The translations under genes and the position numbers were made by a program. From Candidatus Pelagibacter communis (lineage in GTDB: Bacteria; Pseudomonadota; Alphaproteobacteria; Pelagibacterales; Pelagibacteraceae), in contig NZ_CVSG01000055.1 in NCBI RefSeq assembly GCF_001179945.1, forward strand, positions 1 through 55,989: a stretch of DNA of 55,989 nucleotides, given 5' to 3'. Below the pieces are notes generated by a model, which had not been told where the DNA came from, searched no databases, and saw only the letters and a list, made by a program, of their open reading frames with translations. Positions 1 to 9,790 of the stretch are shown one piece after another (within the stretch, counting starts at the first letter, position 1; the number at the start of each line of letters is the position of its first letter).

Positions 1-1
1 A

Positions 2-1168
2 GTTTACCATGATATTGGAAGAATTAAAAAGAGTTTTAAAAATAAAAAAAAACCAATTGTAATTGTGACAGGATGTGTAGCTCAAGCAGAGGGAGATATT
101 CTTTTAGAAAGAGAAAAATATATCGATGCTGTCATTGGACCTCAATCTTTTCATAACTTTAATCAAATAATTAAAAACGTAGAGAAAAAAACCTTACAGG
201 AAAACTCTACAGGTTTTGATGTTAAAGAAAAATTTGATACTTTAAATAACTATAAAAATTCTGACAGTAGTGTGTCATCCTTTTTAACAATTCAAGAGGG
301 TTGCGATAAGTTTTGTAAGTTTTGTGTTGTTCCGTACACTAGAGGCGCAGAATATTCTAGACCTATTGATGAACTTATCAAAGAGGGTAAAAATTTAGCT
401 AAAAACGGTGCAAAAGAAATTACTTTATTAGGTCAAAATGTTAATGCTTATAATTATAATCAAAAAAAACTTTCAACTCTTATTTCGAAAATGTCTGAGA
501 TAAAAGATATAAGAAGGATCAGATATTCTACATCGCACCCTAAAGACTTCACAGAAGATCTAATAAAAGCACATAGAAGTAATAATAAAAAGCTGATGCC
601 ATTAATTCACTTACCCGTTCAGAGTGGATCGAATAATATACTACAAGAAATGAACAGGAAACATACTGTACAAGATTATTTAGAAATAATCGATAAACTT
701 AAAGCGGTAAATCCTAAAGTAAAGTTTTCTAGTGATTTTATTATTGGATATCCAGGGGAAACTGAAAATGATTTTAATGATACATTAAATTTACTAAACA
801 AAATTGAATTTATAAATTGTTTTTCCTTTATATTTAGTCCTAGACCTGGAACTCCAGCATCTAACTTGACCGAAGTTGATTACAATGTATCAAAAAAAAG
901 ACTAATTATTTTTCAAAATGCCGCAGAAAAGATAAAATTAAAATATAAAAGAAGTCTTTTTAATAAAAGAGCTTTGGTATTATTCGAGAATAAACTAAAA
1001 AATAAAGATGGGTTTTTTGGTAGAGACGAATATTTGAATTCAGTAATTGTGAAAACGAAACAAAATTTAAGAGGAAAATTACAAGAAGTTAAAATCACAG
1101 GCGGTAATCAAAACACTTTATATGGTGAATTAGATCAAAAACTTAATGAAAGTAACTTTGCTGCATAA
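2..1168 (+). CDS. miaB: tRNA-2-methylthio-N6-dimethylallyladenosine synthase MiaB (5' partial)
   Basis: This radical-SAM methylthiotransferase adds the 2-methylthio group to i6A37 of tRNAs. The frame is open to the left edge, so the true start lies outside the window; the GTG at 65 is an internal valine codon. The family is usually about 440-450 residues and 388 codons are present, so roughly 60 N-terminal residues are missing. Visible parts are the end of the N-terminal MTTase domain with GCVAQAEG (its Cys codon at 71 is one ligand of the second iron-sulfur cluster), the radical-SAM triad CxxxCxxC with Cys codons at 302, 314 and 323, and a C-terminal TRAM domain. phoH starts 2 nt after the stop, the usual miaB-phoH-ybeY-lnt order. 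Confidence 0.95.
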   Translation, partial: VYHDIGRIKKSFKNKKKPIVIVTGCVAQAEGDILLEREKYIDAVIGPQSFHNFNQIIKNVEKKTLQENSTGFDVKEKFDTLNNYKNSDSSVSSFLTIQEGCDKFCKFCVVPYTRGAEYSRPIDELIKEGKNLAKNGAKEITLLGQNVNAYNYNQKKLSTLISKMSEIKDIRRIRYSTSHPKDFTEDLIKAHRSNNKKLMPLIHLPVQSGSNNILQEMNRKHTVQDYLEIIDKLKAVNPKVKFSSDFIIGYPGETENDFNDTLNLLNKIEFINCFSFIFSPRPGTPASNLTEVDYNVSKKRLIIFQNAAEKIKLKYKRSLFNKRALVLFENKLKNKDGFFGRDEYLNSVIVKTKQNLRGKLQEVKITGGNQNTLYGELDQKLNESNFAA

Positions 1169-1170
1169 CA

Positions 1171-2175
1171 ATGTCTGAGATAAGTAAATTAGATCAAAAT
1201 TTAGTAATTAAAAAAATAGATAACGAAACACTTAATCTACAAATAAATGATAATGAAATGCTAATGTCTCTTGTTGGACAATTTGATTTAAACTTAAAAG
1301 AACTTGCTAAACTTACCGAAACAAATGTATTTTTTAGAGGTAACTCAATAACGTGCAAAGGTAAAAACGAAAATATAAATGTTTTTTGTGAGGCAATTAA
1401 ATTTCTTGCAGATAAATATTTTTTAACAAAAATTATCGAAAAGGAGGATATAATATTATCTGTGAAAAAAAATATTGAATTAGAAAAGTCTAATGTAAAA
1501 TCATTTAAACAGTTGATTAAAACTCCAAGAAAATCTGTAATCGCAAGATCTGAAAAGCAATCGGATTACATCAAAGCTCTTAAAGAAAATGAAATTATTA
1601 TGTCTTTAGGTCCTGCAGGAACAGGAAAAAGTTTCTTGGCTGTCTCAGTAGGTGTTTCAATGTTAATGGAAAAGAAAATTGAAAGAGTTATCTTGTCTCG
1701 ACCTGCTGTAGAAGCTGGAGAGAAATTAGGTTTTTTACCTGGTGATATGAAGGAAAAAGTCGATCCTTACTTAAGGCCTTTATATGACGCTTTGTATGAA
1801 CTTTTTGGAGCAGAAAAAATTGATAAAAAAATTGAAACAGGTGAAATTGAAATTGCACCCTTGGCATTTATGAGAGGGAGGACTTTGAAAAATTGTTTTG
1901 CAATATTGGATGAAGCTCAAAATGCAACAGAGACACAGATAAAAATGTTTTTAACCAGGATTGGCGAAAACTCAAAGCTAGTTGTAAATGGTGACCCTTC
2001 ACAAATAGATTTAATAAACAAATCATCTTCAGGACTAATTAAATCCAAAAATATTCTTAAAGATTTGAAAGAAATAAAGATAATTGAATTCGATCACAAT
2101 GATGTGGTGAGACATCCATTAGTGTCTAAGATTATTAGAGCATATCAGAAAAAAAGTATTGATGATAAAAATTAA
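1171..2175 (+). CDS. phoH: PhoH-family ATPase (YbeZ type)
   Basis: This is a predicted cytoplasmic ATPase of the PhoH/YbeZ family, thought to act in RNA metabolism together with YbeY. The 334-residue protein has Walker A GPAGTGKS at residues 147-154 and Walker B with ILDEAQN near residues 245-251, both intact. The N-terminal 110 residues form the small RNA-binding-like domain usual for YbeZ. The ATG lies 2 nt after the miaB stop. The 3' end overlaps the start of ybeY by 14 nt in another frame, which suggests translational coupling. Length and gene order match the family. The exact biochemical role is not settled in the family and cannot be read from the sequence. Confidence 0.93.
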   Translation: MSEISKLDQNLVIKKIDNETLNLQINDNEMLMSLVGQFDLNLKELAKLTETNVFFRGNSITCKGKNENINVFCEAIKFLADKYFLTKIIEKEDIILSVKKNIELEKSNVKSFKQLIKTPRKSVIARSEKQSDYIKALKENEIIMSLGPAGTGKSFLAVSVGVSMLMEKKIERVILSRPAVEAGEKLGFLPGDMKEKVDPYLRPLYDALYELFGAEKIDKKIETGEIEIAPLAFMRGRTLKNCFAILDEAQNATETQIKMFLTRIGENSKLVVNGDPSQIDLINKSSSGLIKSKNILKDLKEIKIIEFDHNDVVRHPLVSKIIRAYQKKSIDDKN

Positions 2176-2626
2176 TACAATTTCCAATAATGAGACTTGG
2201 AAGAGGTATTTAAAAAATCCAAACATATTTATTGAAAATAAAATTCACAAGTTAAATAAAAATTTCAAAAAGTATAAAAAGATTAAAATATATTGCACGC
2301 TAGTCTTGACAGGTAACAATGAAATAAGAAAATTAAATAATAAATTTAGAAAAAAAAATAAAACTACTGATGTTTTATCTTTCCCTTTTTACACAAAAGA
2401 TGAATTTAAAAAAAAAATTAAGAATGATAGAGAAATTTACTTGGGAGACATTGTAGTGAACTTAAACAAGATTAAGAATAAAAATGACAAAAATAATTTT
2501 ATAGCAGAATTTAATAAACTTTGGATACATGGACTATTACATTTATTTGGATATGATCATAAAAAAGATTTAGATTTTCTAAAAATGACAAAAATAGAAA
2601 AAAAATTTATTTCATATTTAAATTAA
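2162..2626 (+). CDS. ybeY: Endoribonuclease / rRNA maturation factor YbeY
   Basis: YbeY is a single-domain metal-dependent endoribonuclease used in 16S rRNA 3'-end maturation and ribosome quality control. The zinc motif is complete as HGLLHLFGYDH, with H123, H127 and H133 as ligands. The protein has 154 residues, normal for the family, and is very lysine-rich. I chose the ATG at 2162; a TTG at 2159 directly before it is in frame but less likely. The start lies inside the last codons of phoH. In many proteobacteria a CorC-type gene follows ybeY, but here lnt follows after 3 nt. Confidence 0.93.
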   Translation: MIKINTISNNETWKRYLKNPNIFIENKIHKLNKNFKKYKKIKIYCTLVLTGNNEIRKLNNKFRKKNKTTDVLSFPFYTKDEFKKKIKNDREIYLGDIVVNLNKIKNKNDKNNFIAEFNKLWIHGLLHLFGYDHKKDLDFLKMTKIEKKFISYLN

Positions 2627-2629
2627 TTA

Positions 2630-4186
2630 ATGGAAAGTTACCTTAATAATCGTTTTTATACATTATTTCTTTTCCCATTTGTTCTTGGAGCGGTTACAGT
2701 GTTTTCATTTCAGCCTTTTAATTTTAGCTTAATAAATTTTATAGTTCTCCCGATTTATTTTTACTTAGCTGTTTACATTAAAAAAAAATCAAAAAGTACT
2801 TACAGAAAAAAACCTTTTAGGAAAAATCTATTCATTTATGGAACAACTTTTGGCTTCGGGTATTTCATAAGTGGAATACATTGGATTACGCATTCTTTAA
2901 CATTTGATGAAAGTTTTAAGATTTTAATTCCATTTGGATTAATATTCATTCCTTTATTTTTAAGCTTATTTTTTTCAATAATTACGTTACTCATTGGACC
3001 ATTTTTGAAATTGAATTTTTTATCAATATTAATTTTTTCTGGAGGCCTAGCTTTTTCTGACTATCTTAGAGCAAAAATTCTAACGGGTTTTCCTTGGAAT
3101 GTATGGATTTATAGTTTTTCATGGTCACCAGAGATAATTCAAATTTTAGATAAATTAGGTTTATTTGCTTTAAATCTAATTATTTTAACAATCTTTATGA
3201 TTCCATCTGTATTATTTTTCAGGATTAGCCTAAGAAAGAAATTCCTTTATCTAAGTATTGCAGCTTTAATTATTTTTTCTTTTTTTATTTATGGCAACCA
3301 TTCAATTAATAAAAATAATTTCTACTTAGAAAATATTGATAACAAATTTAATATAAAGGTCATCTCCCCCAACTTTAAACTAGAATACGGATTAAACGAT
3401 AAAAAAATTGAGGAAAGATTGAATAGATTGATTAAAATTAGTGGATCAAGTAATGATCCCAAAACTTTATACATTTGGCCAGAAGGCGTTTTTAGTGGAT
3501 ACAGTTTTAACGAATTAAAACCGTTGAAAAAAATTATTTTTAAAAATTTCAAAAATGACCATTTAATTCTCTTTGGTGTTAATAGGTTTAATGTGCAAAA
3601 GAATGGATATTACAATAGTTTAGTAATTATCAATAATAGGATGGAAATAATAAAAGAGTATAACAAACAAAAACTAGTTCCTTTTGGGGAATTTTTACCG
3701 TTTCAGAACATATTGAATAATTTTGGATTAAAAAAGATAACCGAAGGTCATGGTTCTTTTTTAAAAGGAGAAAATCAAAAAAATTTGATATATGATAACC
3801 TAAATATTTTACCACTTATTTGTTACGAAATTATTTTTACAAAATTTGTTCAAAAGTCAGAATTAAACACCAATTTAATAGTAAATATTTCAGAAGATGG
3901 ATGGTTTGGCGACTCAATTGGTCCATATCAGCATTTTGCAAAAACAATATTTAGAGCGATTGAGCAAAACTCCTTTTTGATAAGGTCAGCAAACAAAGGC
4001 ATAACTGCTATTGTTGATAATAAAGGTAATGTTATAAAGAAATTAAACCCAAACGAAGCTGGAAATATTGAGTTAGAAGTCCCGCTAATTAAAAATGAGA
4101 AAAAAAATAAAAATGATTTGATATTTTTTGCTCTTTTAATTACATATATTTTAACTTTTCTAATATTGAAAAAAAATGACTACTAA
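2630..4186 (+). CDS. lnt: Apolipoprotein N-acyltransferase
   Basis: Lnt is an inner-membrane enzyme that adds the third acyl chain to the N-terminal cysteine of lipoproteins. The N-terminal 220 residues hold a run of hydrophobic membrane segments. They are followed by a nitrilase-like domain with the catalytic triad E285 (WPEG), K348 (KLVPFGEF) and C398 (ICYE). A last membrane segment occupies the C-terminus. At 518 residues it is full length. The last 11 nt overlap metK. The intact triad supports a working lipoprotein pathway, in line with the lipobox protein encoded at 47715-48314. Confidence 0.93.
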   Translation: MESYLNNRFYTLFLFPFVLGAVTVFSFQPFNFSLINFIVLPIYFYLAVYIKKKSKSTYRKKPFRKNLFIYGTTFGFGYFISGIHWITHSLTFDESFKILIPFGLIFIPLFLSLFFSIITLLIGPFLKLNFLSILIFSGGLAFSDYLRAKILTGFPWNVWIYSFSWSPEIIQILDKLGLFALNLIILTIFMIPSVLFFRISLRKKFLYLSIAALIIFSFFIYGNHSINKNNFYLENIDNKFNIKVISPNFKLEYGLNDKKIEERLNRLIKISGSSNDPKTLYIWPEGVFSGYSFNELKPLKKIIFKNFKNDHLILFGVNRFNVQKNGYYNSLVIINNRMEIIKEYNKQKLVPFGEFLPFQNILNNFGLKKITEGHGSFLKGENQKNLIYDNLNILPLICYEIIFTKFVQKSELNTNLIVNISEDGWFGDSIGPYQHFAKTIFRAIEQNSFLIRSANKGITAIVDNKGNVIKKLNPNEAGNIELEVPLIKNEKKNKNDLIFFALLITYILTFLILKKNDY

Positions 4187-5339
4187 TAATTACTTATTTA
4201 CAAGCGAGTCAGTTTCTGAGGGTCATCCAGACAAAGTAAGTGATAGAATTTCAGATATGGTTGTCGACACTTATCTCTCTATGGATCCAGTTTCACGAGT
4301 AGCTTGTGAAACTTTAACAACAACAAATAGAGTTGTGCTTGCTGGTGAGATTAGAGGGCCAAAAATAAATAATGAGGAACTCGAAAACAAAGTTAGAGAT
4401 TGTATAAAAGATATAGGTTATGACCAAGAAGGCTTTAGTTGGAAAAATGCAAAAATTGAAAATCATCTACATGATCAGTCTAGTGATATTGCAATGGGAG
4501 TAGACTCAAAAGATAATAAAGACGAAGGAGCTGGTGACCAAGGACTAATGTTTGGTTACGCTTGTGATGAAACCGAGGATTTAATGCCAGCACCAATTCA
4601 CTATTCACATAAAATATTAAGATTAATGGCTGAAGATAGGAAGAAAGGTAACTTAAAAGGAATTGAGCCCGACAATAAAAGTCAAGTAACGATGCTATAC
4701 GAAAAAAATAAGCCAGTTAAAGTTACTTCAGTCGTTATTTCAACTCAGCATTCAAAAGATTTAAATCAGGAAAAAGTCAAAGAGTTAATAATTCCTTATA
4801 TAAAAAAATCTATACCATCTAATTTTCTAGAAGGTTTAAAAACTAACGAAATATACATAAATCCTACAGGACAATTTATTATAGGTGGTCCAGATGGTGA
4901 TACAGGGCTAACAGGTAGAAAAATAATTGTAGATACTTATGGAGGTTCAGCTCCTCATGGCGGAGGGGCCTTTTCAGGAAAAGATCCAACCAAAGTAGAC
5001 AGATCAGCAGCATATGCAGCTAGATACTTAGCAAAAAATATAGTTTCATCTGGAGCTTCAAATAAATGTTTGATCCAAATAGCATACGCTATCGGTGTAT
5101 CCAAACCGCTTTCTATTTTTGTAAAACTGGCCGAGGAAGACGAAGCAAAAGTGAAAAAGATTATGGAAATAATAAATAAGAACTTTGACTTGTCGCCAAG
5201 AGGTATCAGGGAAATGTTGAAATTAAATAATCCTATTTATCAAATCACATCTGCATATGGTCACTTTGGAAGAAAACCCACAAATAAAGGCGAGTTTACC
5301 TGGGAAAAAACAGATAAATCAAATTTATTCAAACTGTAA
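4176..5339 (+). CDS. metK: S-adenosylmethionine synthetase
   Basis: MetK makes S-adenosylmethionine from methionine and ATP in the cytoplasm. The 387-residue protein shows the family signatures GHPDKVSD near the N-terminus, [12 protein letters not shown] in the centre and [19 protein letters not shown] in the C-terminal half. The ATG lies inside the lnt 3' end (11 nt overlap), so there is no room for a SAM riboswitch directly upstream. ahcY, which recycles the SAM product S-adenosylhomocysteine, lies at 42657-43946. The usual alphaproteobacterial neighbours trmB and rimP are not found between metK and nusA. Confidence 0.97.
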   Translation: MTTNNYLFTSESVSEGHPDKVSDRISDMVVDTYLSMDPVSRVACETLTTTNRVVLAGEIRGPKINNEELENKVRDCIKDIGYDQEGFSWKNAKIENHLHDQSSDIAMGVDSKDNKDEGAGDQGLMFGYACDETEDLMPAPIHYSHKILRLMAEDRKKGNLKGIEPDNKSQVTMLYEKNKPVKVTSVVISTQHSKDLNQEKVKELIIPYIKKSIPSNFLEGLKTNEIYINPTGQFIIGGPDGDTGLTGRKIIVDTYGGSAPHGGGAFSGKDPTKVDRSAAYAARYLAKNIVSSGASNKCLIQIAYAIGVSKPLSIFVKLAEEDEAKVKKIMEIINKNFDLSPRGIREMLKLNNPIYQITSAYGHFGRKPTNKGEFTWEKTDKSNLFKL

Positions 5340-5391
5340 TCTTGAAAAAAACCTAATTTTCTTCTAAAACTAGGAAAATTATTAATATTTC

Positions 5392-5418
5392 AAAATGGGC
5401 TTTAGCCCATTTTTTTTT
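5392..5418 (+). terminator. Terminator-like hairpin in the nusA leader
   Basis: A 9-bp perfect stem (arms 5392-5400 and 5405-5413, core GGGC/GCCC) closes a four-base TTTA loop. The T-run continues to 5418, giving a textbook intrinsic terminator. The run is followed at once by the AGGAG ribosome-binding site of nusA (5419-5423). A second imperfect hairpin (about 5352-5374, CCTA/TAGG outer arms) lies just upstream. The element could end metK transcripts, or act as an attenuator for nusA-infB. NusA is known in E. coli to autoregulate its operon through leader terminators, so I favour a regulatory role; that part is inference. Confidence 0.7.
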
Positions 5419-5430
5419 AGGAGCATTAAA

Positions 5431-6978
5431 ATGTTAAATAGAGGGCTAGATAAATTAGAACTTTTAAGGATTGTAGAGGCTGTTGCAAATGAAAAATCAA
5501 TTGATAAAGAATTGGTAATAGACTCTATGGAAAGCGCTATTAAAAGAGCTGCGCTTACTAAATTTGGAAATGATAATAATATTGAAGTAAGCATCGACAG
5601 AGAAAGTGGTGATATAAAAATTCAAAAAGTCCTGGAAGTTGTGGAAACGGTTGAAGATAATGCAAGAGAAATCTCTTTAGAAGACGCTAAAAAGATAAAC
5701 AAAAAAAAAGAATTAAAGGTTGGAGAAAAAATCTATGAAGAATTGCCTCAAATTGATTTTGGACGAATAGCCGCTCAAAGTGCCAAACAAGTTATTAGTA
5801 GCAGAGTAAGAGAGGCAGAGAAAAACAGACAATATGAAGATTTCATAGATAAACAAGGATTGATATTAAGCGGCATTATAAAAAGATTAGAATATGGAAA
5901 TGTTATAATTGATCTTGGTAAAGCAGAAGGTGTAATTAAGAAAGATGAATTAATACCAAGAGAGATACTCAAAACTGGTGACAGAGTAAAGGCTTATTGT
6001 TACGAGGTAAAAAAAGAATTAAAAGGTCATCAAATTTTTTTATCAAGAGCTCACCCACAATTTTTAGCAAAACTATTTTTTCAGGAGGTTCCAGAAATTT
6101 ATGAGGGAACTATTGAAATTAAATCCGTTGCTAGAGACCCTGGAAGTAGAGCAAAAATATGTGTTCATTCAAAGGACTCATCAATTGATCCAGTAGGGGC
6201 TTGTGTTGGGATGAGAGGTAGCAGAGTTCAGACTATAGTAAATGAACTACATGGTGAAAAAATAGACATTATAAAATGGACAGAAGATTTGCCGACATTA
6301 ATTTCAGAGTCACTTTCTCCCGCAGAAATACAGCGTGTATTGATTGATCAAGAAAATAAGAGGATTGACATAATTTTGACTGAGGAAAATTTAAGCAAAG
6401 CTATAGGAAGAAGAGGACAAAACGTTAGATTAGCTTCAAAATTAACAAATTTTGAAATTGATATACTTACAGACAAAGAAGACTCTGAAAGACGCCAAGC
6501 AGAATTTAAAGATAGAACTGAAACTTTGATAAAAAATTTAGAGGTAGATGAAACATTAGGCCAGCTACTTGTTTCTGAAGGATTTATTTCTATTGAGGAA
6601 ATAGCTCAATCAAAACCAGATGATATTTCTAAAATAGAAGCAATAGATGATGAAACTGCTGAAGAGTTAATAAACAGATCTAAAGAAACAATTATAAAAG
6701 AAAAAGAAGCTGTTTCACTAAAATTAAAAGAATTGGGTGTTGAAGAAAAACTTATAAATTTAAAAGGGATGACTCAGGGAATGTTAGTAATATTAGGTCA
6801 AAAAAATATAAAAAGATTAAGTGATTTCGCAGACCTTTCATCCGATGAGTTGATCGGAGGTTATGATGAAATTAAAGGAAAAAAAATAAGAATTGATGGC
6901 TATCTGGAAGAATTTTCTTTGTCTAGAAAAGAAGCTGATGAATTAATTATGTCAGCTAGGGAGATAGCTTACAAGTAA
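5431..6978 (+). CDS. nusA: Transcription termination/antitermination factor NusA
   Basis: NusA binds RNA polymerase and modulates pausing, termination and antitermination. The 515 residues follow the family order: N-terminal polymerase-binding domain (about 1-120), S1 domain (about 130-200), KH1 and KH2 (about 225-365), and acidic C-terminal AR2 repeats. The KH region contains the conserved GACVGMRGSRVQ and the second KH motif IGRRGQNVRLA. I start at the ATG at 5431 because AGGAG lies 7 nt upstream. An in-frame ATG at 5395 sits inside the leader hairpin and would add a tail unlike the family. rimP, normally directly upstream, and ylxR, normally directly downstream, are both missing. Confidence 0.96.
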   Translation: MLNRGLDKLELLRIVEAVANEKSIDKELVIDSMESAIKRAALTKFGNDNNIEVSIDRESGDIKIQKVLEVVETVEDNAREISLEDAKKINKKKELKVGEKIYEELPQIDFGRIAAQSAKQVISSRVREAEKNRQYEDFIDKQGLILSGIIKRLEYGNVIIDLGKAEGVIKKDELIPREILKTGDRVKAYCYEVKKELKGHQIFLSRAHPQFLAKLFFQEVPEIYEGTIEIKSVARDPGSRAKICVHSKDSSIDPVGACVGMRGSRVQTIVNELHGEKIDIIKWTEDLPTLISESLSPAEIQRVLIDQENKRIDIILTEENLSKAIGRRGQNVRLASKLTNFEIDILTDKEDSERRQAEFKDRTETLIKNLEVDETLGQLLVSEGFISIEEIAQSKPDDISKIEAIDDETAEELINRSKETIIKEKEAVSLKLKELGVEEKLINLKGMTQGMLVILGQKNIKRLSDFADLSSDELIGGYDEIKGKKIRIDGYLEEFSLSRKEADELIMSAREIAYK

Positions 6979-6982
6979 TGTT

Positions 6983-9160
6983 ATGGAAAAAGATAAAAAA
7001 AAAACACTCACTATTTCATCTAATTTAAAAAAAAAAATTGATACAAGTTCAATATCTTCATCTGGTAAAAAATCATTTTTTGTAGAAAAGAAAAAACCTT
7101 TTAAAACAGTCAAAGTAAATAGATCGAATAATCAAAACACTAATTTAAACCCTCAGAATAAAAAGAAAAATTTCGCTAGAAAATTTATTGAACAACAAGC
7201 AACAAAAGATTTTATCAAAAAAGACAATAAACCTGCTGGAAAAAGTAAACTAAAATTGAAGGGGCCGGTAGACAAAAGAGACTTTAAACTGACTGTTTCA
7301 AGAGCTTTAAATGTTGAGGAAATTGAAATAAAACAAAGAAGTTTAGCATCTGTCAAAAGAGCTAGATTGAAAGAGAAAAAAAATAAGCCTGAGGGAGAAG
7401 AAAAAAAAGAATTTAAAAAGGTTGTTAAAGAAGTAAAGATCCCAGAACAAATAACTATTCAAGAATTATCAAACCGAATGGCTGAGAAATCTAGTGAAAT
7501 TTTAAAATTTCTTTTTAATATGAAAGTTGTGGCAACAATAAATCATAATATAGATAAAGATACTGCGGAATACATCGTAAAAGAATTTGGTCATAAACCA
7601 ATTTTAGAGGACAAAACATTAGCTAAAACTGGAAAACAAAAAGAAAATATTTCAGGTGACGTAAAAAATAGACCCCCAGTTGTAACAATCATGGGCCACG
7701 TTGATCACGGTAAAACTTCACTATTAGACTCTTTACGCCAAAGTAATGTTGTTTCTGGAGAACATGGTGGGATTACTCAACATATCGGAGCTTACCAAGT
7801 GAAAACAAATGATGATAAGTTAATTACTTTTATTGATACGCCTGGTCATGCTGCATTTACTGAAATGAGAGCCAGAGGTTCAAAAATAACTGATATTGTA
7901 GTTTTAGTTGTAGCAGCTGATGACGGTATAAAACCACAAACTGTTGAAGCTATAAAACATGCTAAGGCTGCAAAAGTTCCAATCATAGTTGCAATTAACA
8001 AGTGTGATTTACCTGAAAAAAATATAAGTAAAATTAAAAATGAAATGATGCAATTTGAGTTAATAGCTGAAGAATTAAGTGGTGATACTCTTTTCGTAGA
8101 AGTGTCTGCGCTAAAAAAACAAAATTTGGATAAATTAAAAGAAAGCATTTTGCTTCAATCGGAAATACTTGACTTGAAAGCATCATACTCAGAAAAAGCG
8201 AGCGGTGTTGTAATAGAGTCAAAAATTGATAAAGGGAAAGGTCCAGTTTCAACTGTTTTAATTAGTAACGGTAAGTTAAAGAAAGGAGACTACTTTGTAT
8301 GTGGTAATACATGGGGAAAAATAAGAGCAATGATTAATTACGAGGGAGCAATGATAGAAGAGGCTTTACCTTCGATGCCAGTTGAAATTTTAGGGATGAA
8401 CAGTTCGGCATATGCTGGTGCTGAATTCTTAGTTACCCCAAATGAAGAAGCAGCAAAAGAAATTTCAAAAATTAAACAAGATGATAATTCTAAGAATAAA
8501 CTTATAGCAAAAGACAAAACAACTCTTTTCGATAATATTAAAAGTAAAAATGAACTTAATATTATAATTAAGTCCGACGTCCAAGGCTCTAGTGAAGCCT
8601 TAAAAATGGCAATTGATAATATTAAACATGATGAAGTTGAGGCAAATATTATTTTATCGGATATTGGAATGATTAACGAGACAGATATTTCATTAGCAAA
8701 AGCCTCTAATGCCATCTTAGTTGGATTTAATGTTAAACCTAATAGAGAAGCAAAAAAATTAGCAGATAAAGAAAAGATAGAAATTAAATTTTTCAACATT
8801 ATTTATGAGGCATTAGAATATATTGAAAAGTCTTTATCAGGTCTTCTAACTCCAGATATTAAAGAAACAGTGTTAGGCAGCGCGGAGATTCAAAAGGTTT
8901 TTAAAGTTTCAAGTGCCGGAAAGATAGCTGGCTCAAAAGTGATCAGCGGAGAAATTAAGAGTAAATCAAAAGCAAGAATAATTCGAGACGGTACGGTAGT
9001 ATTCAGTGGTGAAATTTTAACTTTATTTAGAGAAAAAAATCAGGTTAAAGAAGTAGGAACTGGCTTAGAGTGTGGTATCAGTATAAAGGACTTTATTGAT
9101 TTTAGAGAAAAAGATGTAATAGAATCCTACTTGTCTGAAAAAGTACAAAGGTCAATTTGA
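6983..9160 (+). CDS. infB: Translation initiation factor IF-2
   Basis: IF-2 is the GTPase that brings fMet-tRNA to the 30S subunit and drives subunit joining. The 725-residue protein has a lysine-rich disordered N-terminus (about 1-155), the IF2_N-type segment (about 156-215), and a G domain with G1 GHVDHGKT at residues 238-245, G3 DTPGH and G4 NKCD. Domains II, III and IV follow. The N-terminal extension is short compared with E. coli IF2-1, as expected in a reduced genome. Start is 4 nt after the nusA stop, and the end forms a TGATG junction with rbfA. Confidence 0.96.
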   Translation: MEKDKKKTLTISSNLKKKIDTSSISSSGKKSFFVEKKKPFKTVKVNRSNNQNTNLNPQNKKKNFARKFIEQQATKDFIKKDNKPAGKSKLKLKGPVDKRDFKLTVSRALNVEEIEIKQRSLASVKRARLKEKKNKPEGEEKKEFKKVVKEVKIPEQITIQELSNRMAEKSSEILKFLFNMKVVATINHNIDKDTAEYIVKEFGHKPILEDKTLAKTGKQKENISGDVKNRPPVVTIMGHVDHGKTSLLDSLRQSNVVSGEHGGITQHIGAYQVKTNDDKLITFIDTPGHAAFTEMRARGSKITDIVVLVVAADDGIKPQTVEAIKHAKAAKVPIIVAINKCDLPEKNISKIKNEMMQFELIAEELSGDTLFVEVSALKKQNLDKLKESILLQSEILDLKASYSEKASGVVIESKIDKGKGPVSTVLISNGKLKKGDYFVCGNTWGKIRAMINYEGAMIEEALPSMPVEILGMNSSAYAGAEFLVTPNEEAAKEISKIKQDDNSKNKLIAKDKTTLFDNIKSKNELNIIIKSDVQGSSEALKMAIDNIKHDEVEANIILSDIGMINETDISLAKASNAILVGFNVKPNREAKKLADKEKIEIKFFNIIYEALEYIEKSLSGLLTPDIKETVLGSAEIQKVFKVSSAGKIAGSKVISGEIKSKSKARIIRDGTVVFSGEILTLFREKNQVKEVGTGLECGISIKDFIDFREKDVIESYLSEKVQRSI

Positions 9161-9558
9161 TGGTTAATCAAACTTCTCAAAGGTCATTTAGTCAAAGACA
9201 ACTAAGAGTGGGCGAGCTTGTAAAGCAAAACCTAGGTCAGTTATTTCTTAGAAATGAAGCTAAAATACCTTTAATCAATACTAAATTAATTACAGTAACA
9301 GAGGTCAGGATGACTCCAGACCTCAAAACAGCAAGAGTTTACGTAATTCCCTTAGGAGGAATAGACACGAAAGAGATTGTAAAAATCTTGACGGAATACT
9401 CGCATCTTGTTAGAAAAGCGCTATCTAAGAGGCTAGATATAAAGTTTCTTCCTAAGCTCACTTTTGTAGAAGATAACTCATTTGAATACGCTGAAAAGAT
9501 CGAGAGAATAATTAAAGAGAATAAATATAATGATAAAGAAAAAAAAAGATATAATTAA
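9160..9558 (+). CDS. rbfA: Ribosome-binding factor A
   Basis: RbfA is a small KH-like factor that helps 16S rRNA processing and 30S maturation in the cold. The 132-residue product carries the family core, including a stretch like VTEVRMTPDLKTARVYV and the later FVEDNSFEYAEKIERII. I start at the ATG at 9160, which overlaps the infB TGA; the TTG at 9157 is the alternative. The last 29 nt overlap rpsO in another frame. truB, normally between rbfA and rpsO, is absent. Confidence 0.92.
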   Translation: MVNQTSQRSFSQRQLRVGELVKQNLGQLFLRNEAKIPLINTKLITVTEVRMTPDLKTARVYVIPLGGIDTKEIVKILTEYSHLVRKALSKRLDIKFLPKLTFVEDNSFEYAEKIERIIKENKYNDKEKKRYN

Positions 9559-9790
9559 ATCATTAGCTACACACAAGAATGACGTCGGATCCACAGAAAT
9601 TCAAATAGGATTGCTTACAGATAAGATCGCGAAACTTTCAGAACATTTTAAAAAATTCAAAAAGGATAAGCATTCTACTGTTGGCTTAACGAAATCAGTA
9701 AATAAAAGAAAAAAGCTTTTAGCATATTTAAAAAGGAAAAATACTGAGTCATACCAAAATGTTATAAAGCAACTTAACTTGAGGAAATAA
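9530..9790 (+). CDS. rpsO: 30S ribosomal protein S15
   Basis: S15 is a primary 16S rRNA-binding protein of the 30S platform. The 86-residue length is standard, and the conserved pattern is visible: [14 protein letters not shown], then [20 protein letters not shown]. The usual Ser-Pro-Glu turn is Ser-Thr-Glu here. The ATG at 9530 lies 29 nt inside rbfA. A later start would remove conserved N-terminal helix residues, so I accept the overlap. The stop forms TAATG with the pnp start, so S15 and PNPase are probably translationally coupled. Confidence 0.95.
   Translation: MIKKKKDIIKSLATHKNDVGSTEIQIGLLTDKIAKLSEHFKKFKKDKHSTVGLTKSVNKRKKLLAYLKRKNTESYQNVIKQLNLRK

Noticed and set aside
65-67. GTG as the start of miaB
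   Set aside because: The frame continues to the window edge with MiaB-like sequence (YHDIGRIKK), so the GTG is an internal valine and the gene is 5' truncated.
5395-5430. Upstream ATG for nusA at 5395
   Set aside because: It lies inside the leader hairpin and adds 12 residues unlike the family; AGGAG 7 nt before the ATG at 5431 decides the start.
8338-8799. 153-codon open frame antisense to infB
   Set aside because: It is contained in infB, is low-complexity hydrophobic, and has no supporting start or family pattern.
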